A DNA stretch of 64,000 nucleotides from G963675935 sp963675935. GTDB lineage: Bacteria; Planctomycetota; Planctomycetia; Pirellulales; Thermoguttaceae. The stretch spans positions 186,001 through 250,000 of the forward strand of contig CAXXPV010000007.1 in assembly GCA_963675935.2 (NCBI GenBank), written 5' to 3'. Below the pieces are notes generated by a model. The model saw only the letters and a list, made by a program, of their open reading frames with translations. It searched no databases and had not been told where the DNA came from. The first letter of the stretch is position 1. The number at the start of each line of letters is the position of its first letter. Below are positions 46,825-53,386 of the stretch, in pieces. The translations under genes and the position numbers were made by a program.

Positions 46825-47068
46825 TGCGATTTGGTCCCGCTTGGAACGTGAATTACCGATATGTTGAAGCGGTTGGACAGTCCAATAGCGGGATTGCCAA
46901 CAGACTGGCTTGTGGGCCAGAATACAAGCAGTGCAGTTGGTACAAGAGCCAGGCTTCGGTAGAGGGGCGACAAGGGACACGAGATATTTGCTAATGCTGT
47001 CAATGTACTTACGGCAATATCCTCGACGGCTAATACCGGCTCTGTGCGATTGCGTTCCGACGCGATTA
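46825..47068. other. Intergenic region before the hairpin tandem
   Basis: No gene is recognised between dus and element D. Frames on both strands are short and without family features. The stretch 47294-47583, after element F and before the methyltransferase, is likewise empty. Confidence 0.4.
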
Positions 47069-47145
47069 TATACCTTGCACGGTCTGGTTTGTCTGATATT
47101 TTTCGGGATGGCACAAATCAGACAATTTCGACCGCTTACAGTATA
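47069..47145 (+). repeat. TATACCTTGCACGG hairpin element D (tandem 1 of 3)
   Basis: From TATACCTTGCACGGTCTGGT to CGCTTACAGTATA; inner stem TTGTCTGAT / ATCAGACAA. The core is shared with element G (50908, opposite strand). Its final TATA is also the first TATA of element E. Confidence 0.88.
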
Positions 47146-47216
47146 CCTTGCACGGGCACTGGTGATACATTTTTCCCGTGGGAGAACATGTATCAATTCA
47201 AGCCGCGTATGGTATG
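47142..47216 (+). repeat. TATACCTTGCACGG hairpin element E (tandem 2 of 3)
   Basis: The core is nearly identical to element A at 27613, with stem TGATACAT / ATGTATCA. The 3' end reads GGTATG instead of GTATA. Confidence 0.85.
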
Positions 47217-47217
47217 T

Positions 47218-47293
47218 TATACCTTGCACGGCTTGGTTTGTCCGATTTCTTGCGGGGTGGAAAAACCGGACAATTTCAACCGTTCGCAGTATA
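47218..47293 (+). repeat. TATACCTTGCACGG hairpin element F (tandem 3 of 3)
   Basis: Nearly identical to element B at 36729 over its whole 76 bp. It starts two bases after element E. Confidence 0.88.
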
Positions 47294-47583
47294 ATCCCTG
47301 AGATGTTGCCCGCAGCCCGGACGGCGCCGCCCCCTCGACGCGAGTTGCGAGCAACGGAGAAAGGGATTCGCATTCCGAAGAGAGCCGCGACACGAGGTAG
47401 TGATGGGCCTCTATAGCTATCCCTGGTGAGAGCAATTCATGTATTGGGCACACATAGACAAACTACAAGGAAATTTTTCAATTGGCGGCGCGTTTGACAA
47501 GGATTGCATGGGCCCGATGCTGGAGAATGCCAATTAAATCAACCGCCCCGATATAGTCCTCGACCACCCCAAGAATATTGAAA

Positions 47584-48387
47584 ATGCCAACGGCGTCGCC
47601 CCGACTCGATAGCTGGTACAACTTCCCTCGGTATTACGACCTTTCGCTTTGCTCGGAAACGCTCCGCGAGGCCGCTTTTATCGAGGCGGCCTGCCGTAAG
47701 TATTGTCGTGGTCCGGTCCGCCGGCTTCTCGAACCCGCCTGCGGCACGGGCCGACTCGTGACCGAAATGGCCGCCCGCGGCTACCGGACGACGGGCTTGG
47801 ACCTGAACCGGCCCTCGCTCGATTTCTTGCGGCGGCGTTTGGCCCGGCGAAAACTCTCGGCCGAGGTGTTCGAGGCCGACATGGCCGATTTTCGCTTGGC
47901 GAAACCGGTCGACGCCGCCTATTGCACCGTCAATACGTTTCGTCTCCTGTTGACGGAGGCGGCCGCCAAAGCCCACCTCGAATGCGTCGCCAAAAGCCTT
48001 CGGCCGGGCGGAATCTACATCCTCGGATTTCATCTGCTTCCGCCGGACGCCTCGGAGGAAGACTGCGAACGCTGGACCGAACGGCGCGGCCGGACGCAAG
48101 TGACCGTGACGCTCCGCGTGCTTTCGACCGATCGGCGTCGGCGGATCGAGAAACTCCGGATGAGTATGTTAGTGCGAGAGGGGGCGGAAACGGCGCGTAA
48201 GGAGTTTCGGATTCGCGACGATTTTTCGTTTCGCATGTATACGGCCCCGCAGTTTCGCCGATTGCTGGCCTCCGTACCGTCGCTGGAGCTTTGCGACGTG
48301 TACGATTTCTGGTACGACATCGAGCATCCGCTGAAGCTCGACAACGAGTGCGCCGACACGGTGTTTATCTTGCGGAAACGCGGCTAA
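47584..48387 (+). CDS. Class I SAM-dependent methyltransferase
   Basis: 267 residues from the ATG at 47584 (a TTG at 47578 would add two). SAM motif I is LLEPACGTGRLVTEMAARGY (about residue 48), followed by motif TTGLDLNRPSLDFL, motif ADMADFRL and SLRPGGIYILGFHLLPP. The C-terminal half has a beta-sheet insert, as in ubiE/Tpm-like small-molecule methyltransferases. The substrate is unknown. It is monocistronic, between hairpin elements and a repeat. Confidence 0.85.
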   Translation: MPTASPRLDSWYNFPRYYDLSLCSETLREAAFIEAACRKYCRGPVRRLLEPACGTGRLVTEMAARGYRTTGLDLNRPSLDFLRRRLARRKLSAEVFEADMADFRLAKPVDAAYCTVNTFRLLLTEAAAKAHLECVAKSLRPGGIYILGFHLLPPDASEEDCERWTERRGRTQVTVTLRVLSTDRRRRIEKLRMSMLVREGAETARKEFRIRDDFSFRMYTAPQFRRLLASVPSLELCDVYDFWYDIEHPLKLDNECADTVFILRKRG

Positions 48388-48440
48388 ACACGCGATGGGG
48401 CGACAGTTCAACTGCCGCCCCAACATCTACAACGGCCAAA

Positions 48441-48468
48441 ACGCAGCGAGCAAGCTCGCCGGTTAAAC
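48441..48468. repeat. GTTTAGCCGGC family, half copy
   Basis: GCAGCGAGCAAGCTCGCCGG followed by TTAAAC is the right half of the element; the left half is missing. Confidence 0.7.
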
Positions 48469-48747
48469 TTCGTCGCCCGGCCGTTTTTGCCGGATATTCC
48501 GACAGTAGGGCGGCGTCATTTCCGGCTTCTTCGGCGCGTGCGGCCACCCCTGACAAACTCGACGCAGACCCCTCCTACAACAGGGTCGCTGGTAGTCGTT
48601 GCCACGCGACCTACCCCGGTTGACCCTTGCCGGTTGTAGCAGTTGGACGCCCAAAATCCGTCGACGTTTTTTTGACATCCGGTGGAAGATGAAGTACCCT
48701 AAATGAAGGCCGGGGGAGCTAGACCCGCTTCCCCGGCCTGCTCGCCG

Positions 48748-48855
48748 GTAAATTGCCCTGGACGTGCCGCAAAGCCCCAATCGGTTTTCGGCGAACGGAC
48801 GACGGTACATTGCCCTGACTCGCTGTAAAGCCCCGGACAGCTTTCGGCGAACGGA
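48748..48855 (+). repeat. Two tandem ~51-bp leader repeats
   Basis: Copy 1 (48748-48799) and copy 2 (48805-48855) both begin GTANATTGCCCTG and end TTTTCGGCGAACGGA or CTTTCGGCGAACGGA, with AAAGCCCC in the middle. The second ends 24 bases before the peptidase ATG, so both are probably in the mRNA leader. Confidence 0.75.
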
Positions 48856-48879
48856 AACACTCCCACGACGGACGACACC

Positions 48880-50541
48880 ATGCAACGACGGGTCTATTCC
48901 ATCGGTCTTCTCGCCGGTTTGGCGATTTTGACGCTGCTGCCTGCGGTTCCCGCGGCGGCCCAGCTTCCGACGACCATCTCCATTTCCGATCCGCAGGGCG
49001 AGGTTGCCGAACTGCTGCTCCGCGGCCATCAATTTGAGCAACAACGGCGTTGGGGCGAGGCCCTGGCCCACTACGAAGAGGCCGTCCGCCAATATCCCGG
49101 CGAAACTTCGCTCAAGCGGCAGTTCGACTCCGCGCGGCTCCACTACGACCTCGAACGCCGCTACGCCGACTCGAGTTTCCGCGACCTGGTCTCGCGGCTT
49201 TCGACCGAGCGGGCGATCAATCTTTACGGTCAGGTGCTGTTGAAAATTGAATCGCATTACGTCGAGGTTCCGAATTGGCAGGGACTGGTCGAACGCGGAA
49301 CGGGCGGCCTGGCGATGGCGCTGGGCGAACCGACGTTCGTCGACCGGAACGTGCCGCAGCGCGATCGTTTGTCGATCGACGCCTTCCGACGTGAAGTGAC
49401 GGACCTGATCGCCTCGCGGCGGATCGCCAATCGCGACGACGCCCGCACGGTCGTGGCCGACGCCGCACGCTTGGCCCAGCAGAGGCTGGAAATCGCGCCG
49501 CCCATCATTGTGTTGGAATATCTCTGCGGCGCAACCAACGCCCTTGACCCGTATTCCGCCTACCTGACGCCCAACCAGCTCAACGAGGTCTACGCCCAGA
49601 TCGAGGGCAACTTCGTCGGGCTTGGCGTCGAGCTAAAGGCCATCGACGGCGCGCTGGCCATCGTTCGGGTGATTACCGGCAGTCCGGCCGAAGAGGCCGG
49701 AGTGTGCGTGGGCGATCGAATTCTCGCGGTCGACGGCCAAGCCACATCGGCCCTTTCGACCGAGAAGGCCGCCAATCTGCTGCAAGGCCCCGACGGCAGC
49801 ACGGTCGTCGTTTCGCTTGCCGCGCCGGGCCAGCAGCCGCGCCGGGTGAGCGTCCGTCGCCGCACGGTCGAAGTGCCGAGCGTCGATCAGGTGCATATCG
49901 CCGATCCGCAATTTGGGACCGGATACCTCAAACTCACGTGCTTCCAAAAAACAACGGCCCGCGACCTCGACGCCGCGTTGTGGAAACTCCACGGCGAGGG
50001 AATGAAGCGGCTTGTGATCGACGTGCGAGGCAACCCAGGCGGGCTGCTGGTTTCGTCGGTCGAAGTGGCCGATCGGTTCGTCGATCGCGGCGTGATCGTT
50101 TCGACCCGCGGCCGCAGCGCCCAGGAAGATTACACCTATTCGGCCCACGAGCAGGGCAAGTGGCGAGTGCCGCTGGTGGTGCTGGTCGATCAGGACAGCG
50201 CCAGCGCGGCGGAGATTTTCGCCGGAGCCATCCGCGATCATCATCGCGGAACGATCGTCGGCTGCCGGAGTTTTGGCAAAGGCTCGGTGCAGGGCATTTT
50301 CCCCTTGGAAGAGTCGGCCGCCGGAATGCGGCTGACGACGGCGAAGTTCTATTCGCCCAACGGCCGGCCGTACAGCGGCGTGGGCGTCGAGCCGGACGTG
50401 CAGGTGCCGCGCGACGCGAACCGCCATGTTGTCGCCAAGCCGGTCGAAGGCCAGCCGCTGCCGACGGCCGAGGACGCCGCGTTGAACGTGGCGTTGCAAA
50501 CCGCCCGCGGTCTGGGACAGACGCTGCAAGCGAGGAAATAG
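48880..50541 (+). CDS. S41-family C-terminal processing peptidase with TPR-like N-terminus and PDZ domain
   Basis: 553 residues. Signal peptide (SIGLLAGLAILTLLPAVPAA), a helical TPR-like part (about 45-100), a linker, a PDZ domain (about 245-325, FVGLGVELKAIDGALAIVRV then SPAEEAGVCVGDRILAVDG) and the S41 core. The catalytic dyad is likely Ser in DQDSASAAEIFAGAI and Lys in GCRSFGKGSVQGIFPL, and the oxyanion region is DVRGNPGG. Such proteases trim periplasmic or envelope proteins. The long repeat-bearing leader upstream may regulate it. Confidence 0.9.
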   Translation: MQRRVYSIGLLAGLAILTLLPAVPAAAQLPTTISISDPQGEVAELLLRGHQFEQQRRWGEALAHYEEAVRQYPGETSLKRQFDSARLHYDLERRYADSSFRDLVSRLSTERAINLYGQVLLKIESHYVEVPNWQGLVERGTGGLAMALGEPTFVDRNVPQRDRLSIDAFRREVTDLIASRRIANRDDARTVVADAARLAQQRLEIAPPIIVLEYLCGATNALDPYSAYLTPNQLNEVYAQIEGNFVGLGVELKAIDGALAIVRVITGSPAEEAGVCVGDRILAVDGQATSALSTEKAANLLQGPDGSTVVVSLAAPGQQPRRVSVRRRTVEVPSVDQVHIADPQFGTGYLKLTCFQKTTARDLDAALWKLHGEGMKRLVIDVRGNPGGLLVSSVEVADRFVDRGVIVSTRGRSAQEDYTYSAHEQGKWRVPLVVLVDQDSASAAEIFAGAIRDHHRGTIVGCRSFGKGSVQGIFPLEESAAGMRLTTAKFYSPNGRPYSGVGVEPDVQVPRDANRHVVAKPVEGQPLPTAEDAALNVALQTARGLGQTLQARK

Positions 50542-50649
50542 TCGCTTGGTTCTCTTTCGACGTTCATGCTTGCATGCGCTATGTGATTGTGTTGGTTGCC
50601 ATGGAAGAAGTTCACATGGCGACCGTGGAAGCATGAAACTGTTGCTTGA

Positions 50650-50703
50650 CCCGGATGTGTATTCTATCCCGGATGTGTGCTCTATCCCGGATGTGTGCTC
50701 TAT
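50650..50703. repeat. Three tandem 18-bp repeats
   Basis: The unit CCCGGATGTGTGCTCTAT occurs three times in a row, the first with two base changes, plus a partial fourth. A short frame from 50633 runs through it, but the same frame continues into the CATTCTGAG repeat and is not convincing. Confidence 0.85.
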
Positions 50704-50756
50704 CCCGGAGCGATGTCAGCCATTAGCCCCGGGACGACTGCAAAGTCCAGGAAACC

Positions 50757-50841
50757 GTCATTCTGAGCGTAGCGAAGAATCTCCGTGGTATCGCGTAAGT
50801 TCCTGCGGGCCAACGAGATTCTTCGCTGCGATCAGAATGAC
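50757..50841. repeat. GTCATTCTGAGCG palindromic repeat, copy 2
   Basis: Same outer arms as 16598-16671 with a different loop. Confidence 0.85.
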
Positions 50842-50907
50842 GGCTACCCCGTGAACGGTTACATTTATGCAACATCAACCTTGCGCAGTAGAACTAAACG
50901 GCGAAAT

Positions 50908-50983
50908 TATATTGTAAGCGGTCGAAATTGTCTGATTTGTGCCATCCCGAAAATATCAGACAAACCAGACCGTGCAAGGTATA
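50908..50983 (-). repeat. TATACCTTGCACGG hairpin element G
   Basis: Inverted copy sharing the core of element D. On the minus strand it begins one base after the TAA of the thioredoxin-protease gene, so it lies in that gene's 3' untranslated region. Confidence 0.88.
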
Positions 50984-50984
50984 A

Positions 50985-52568
50985 TTACCGTTCACTGGCC
51001 GAAGATGCGGCATTGCTCTTTTGCGGCGACGTCCATTCCAGCAACACCTTTCGCGGCTTCGATGCGAGCGATGTCTCGATGGGCGCCCGCTCGTTAAGCG
51101 TCCGCTCCTGCGGCCGGCCCTCGGCCGATAGCTTCTGGACGAACTCCCGCGAAACGTGGTCTAACACGATGACCTGACTCTTCGCGTCCGAATTGCCGCG
51201 AGGCCGAACAACACATACCACCTCTGCTCCTTCTTTCCGGCTCCGTTCAAGCTCTTCCCAGGCCGCTTGCTCCGAAGGCCGGAGGCTGCCGATCGGTTCG
51301 ACGGCCGAAGCCGGCATAACCGCCGACGGGCCAGGCCGGGGCGGCGGGGCACTCGACACGGCCAAGTCGGCCGGGCCAGGCATCGGACCCGGCACGGAAA
51401 GACTGGGAGCCGCGTTTGGGATAGAACTCGGCATCGTGCCGGGCATCGGCGGCGGAGCTACGGCTGCAATCGGCGACGGCGGCGATGTGACCGGGTTCTC
51501 CGCCGGCGACCGATAAATATGCGCCAGATTATCGCGGTCCAGTTCGGCATAGATCAGTTCGGTTGCCGCAAAAATGCCTTCGTGGTCGCCCGGATCGGCG
51601 GCGTTGCACACGCCGATGACGTAGCCCTCGTTGGAAAACAGCCCGCCGCCGCTGCGTCCTTCGACCGGCTGGCCGGCCACCTGGATATTCGCCGGGCCTT
51701 GGTATCGGTTGAGCCGATTGATTTGGCTCCGCCGCACGGTGGGCGGATCGCCGTTGTTGCAGCCGACGCTCGCCACGGCCGCGCCCTGCTTGATGCGATA
51801 GCCGGGCGGGGCCACATGGGCCACGCCCACCGGACGCGGCACGCGAATCGCCACCAGTGCTACGTCGTTCGCCAAATTGTACGAAATGCGCCGGCCTTCC
51901 ACCGGCTGTGGCTCTCCGGCGCCGAACAGATCGACGGTGATGCGTCCTTCGCCTTTCGAGTCGCGGAAGATGTGGCCGCAGGTCAGCACCAGGGCCTCGT
52001 TGCCGCGGCAGTCGATGATGGTGCCCGAGCCACACGAGCGTCCGTCGGGGTCTTCGATCCTCAGTCGTACGCTGGCGGCCAACAATGCGGCGTCGGAAGC
52101 GCCGGCCGAGGGAGCGGTTGTATTATTCGGCAAGGGCGTTGTCACGTTGGGCAGCGCCATTGCGACCGACGGCCGCGAAGCCATCGGCGGCGCGGTCGAT
52201 GGCAGATCGGCCAACATGGTCGCGGGTTTGATTGACAACGGCGGCGGCGCGGCGGCGGCCGATGCCCCCGCTTTGCACATGCGTTCCAATTCGGTGTAGG
52301 AAGTTCGCCCAACGGTGCGGCCGATTTCCCGCCCGTTGGCCACCACGATAAAAGTCGGGAATGAATGTACGCCAAACTTGGTGGCCAGCTCGCGGTTCTT
52401 ATCGGCGTTGACACGTTGGACCGGATAGCCGGCCTTGATGAGCGCGTCGATGGTGGGATTCATCTCGCGGCACGGACCGCACCAATCGGTGTAGAAGTCG
52501 AGCAGGACGGTTTGGCCACCCATGCCCGACAAGGCAATGGCCGCAATGAATGCATGTAGTGAGACCAT
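50985..52568 (-). CDS. Thioredoxin fused to trypsin-like serine protease
   Basis: 527 residues. The N-terminus is a short membrane or signal segment, then a thioredoxin fold with the active-site FYTDWCGPCREMNP (about residues 25-38) and FGVHSFPTFIVV. After a Pro-rich linker comes a trypsin-like domain (about 160-340): His in VLTCGHIF, Asp in LANDVALVAIR and Ser in GRSGGGLFS. The tail (about 350-527) is Pro-rich with charged parts. It probably acts outside the cytoplasm. It is flanked by hairpin elements G and H. The domain calls are strong; the fusion is uncommon. Confidence 0.87.
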   Translation of the reverse strand: MVSLHAFIAAIALSGMGGQTVLLDFYTDWCGPCREMNPTIDALIKAGYPVQRVNADKNRELATKFGVHSFPTFIVVANGREIGRTVGRTSYTELERMCKAGASAAAAPPPLSIKPATMLADLPSTAPPMASRPSVAMALPNVTTPLPNNTTAPSAGASDAALLAASVRLRIEDPDGRSCGSGTIIDCRGNEALVLTCGHIFRDSKGEGRITVDLFGAGEPQPVEGRRISYNLANDVALVAIRVPRPVGVAHVAPPGYRIKQGAAVASVGCNNGDPPTVRRSQINRLNRYQGPANIQVAGQPVEGRSGGGLFSNEGYVIGVCNAADPGDHEGIFAATELIYAELDRDNLAHIYRSPAENPVTSPPSPIAAVAPPPMPGTMPSSIPNAAPSLSVPGPMPGPADLAVSSAPPPRPGPSAVMPASAVEPIGSLRPSEQAAWEELERSRKEGAEVVCVVRPRGNSDAKSQVIVLDHVSREFVQKLSAEGRPQERTLNERAPIETSLASKPRKVLLEWTSPQKSNAASSASER

Positions 52569-52613
52569 TGGCTCCCTCCTGGTCTGAGGCGAAATCCATT
52601 TCGCTCTGTATTT

Positions 52614-52686
52614 CTACTTTGCACGGGTTGGAACGCGATATTTTTACGGAGGTAAAAATTGTCTCAATCCAAGCCGTGTGAAGTAT
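52614..52686 (+). repeat. TATACCTTGCACGG-family hairpin element H (diverged)
   Basis: CTACTTTGCACGGGTTGGA at one end and TCCAAGCCGTGTGAAGTAT at the other, with a perfect apical stem ATTTTTAC / GTAAAAAT around GGAG. It lies upstream of, and divergent to, the thioredoxin-protease start. Confidence 0.7.
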
Positions 52687-52939
52687 CACTTCCGTGGTGC
52701 GGCGATCTTTGTGGAGGGGGCATTGTCGCTAGAATGGCAATTCCGCACAAGCGCAACTTGATGGATTTTGCCTACTCCCAAGAAAGGCCGCATCTTGCGG
52801 TTCACTGCGGCATGCCTCTGTGTCGTGAAGTGAGTTGGGGGGGCTATCACGGCGATCAGGAGCCAACCATTCTGGCGATCTCATGCGGTCGTGACGCCGA
52901 GCATCCTTGCGGCCGCTCATGGCTGCACAATTCAACTTA
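52687..52939. other. Intergenic region, no gene called
   Basis: A plus frame (52659-52940) starts inside element H and has no family features. Confidence 0.4.
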
Positions 52940-53170
52940 GGGACAATAGGCAAGCTGGCCTCGCTCGCCCGCCACCGTCTTGAACTTGCCGATGATCGAC
53001 TCCAAAACCTCGCTCGATCCCAACAACTGTTCTCCCTCTCGCGTCTGCCGTCCCTGCATCTCGCGGATTTTCCAAAAACTGATCGGCCCTGGTGAGGGAA
53101 AAGGAATAATTGACCTTCGTTCCTCCGCTGGATAAAATAGACATTCTAGGCTGTGTGCGGCTTTTCTGCG
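52940..53170 (-). pseudogene. Transposase remnant
   Basis: The minus strand encodes PISFWKIREMQGRQTREGEQ and then LLGSSEVLESIIGKFKTVAGE, a segment resembling the core of DDE-type transposases whose homologues continue for hundreds of residues. Here it ends after GQLAYCP and the upstream part is frame-broken. No terminal repeats are seen. Confidence 0.45.
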
Positions 53171-53272
53171 TTGGGCGTTCGCCTTGAGGTCGGGTGGTTT
53201 GCGGCACAAGGATGTGTACAATGTGGGGTCGGGGGCTAACCCCACGGCTCGCAGCATCGGAAAGATTGTAGG

Positions 53273-53338
53273 TTATGCTTCAGCATAACAAAAAGCATTG
53301 TAAGCCGTTGCAGGCCAAGATGTTATGCTGAAGCATAA
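53273..53338. promoter_or_regulatory. Paired TTATGCT palindromes upstream of the kinase
   Basis: TTATGCTTCAGCATAA (53273-53288) and TTATGCTGAAGCATAA (53323-53338) are each palindromic and are reverse complements of each other. They lie 48-114 bases before the kinase ATG, about five helical turns apart, as for a looping operator or a REP-type hairpin. Confidence 0.5.
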
Positions 53339-53386
53339 TCTACGCATGCATCGCCCGCGGCCTCGGATAGTCGGAACTGTGCATTG

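Larger units (their letters stand above)
48388..48879. other. Long leader region of the S41 peptidase gene
   Basis: About 490 bases without a gene. Besides the half repeat at 48441, it carries a GGCCGGGG / CCCCGGCC hairpin (about 48708-48738) and two direct repeats at 48748-48855. The promoter of the peptidase gene should lie here. Confidence 0.5.

Noticed and set aside
50650..50703. CRISPR-like tandem repeats
   Set aside because: The 18-bp units are directly adjacent without spacers, and no cas genes are present.
50633..50854. Small protein gene through the 18-bp repeats
   Set aside because: The frame continues into the CATTCTGAG repeat and yields residues typical of that repeat in translation. 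The start has no convincing ribosome site.
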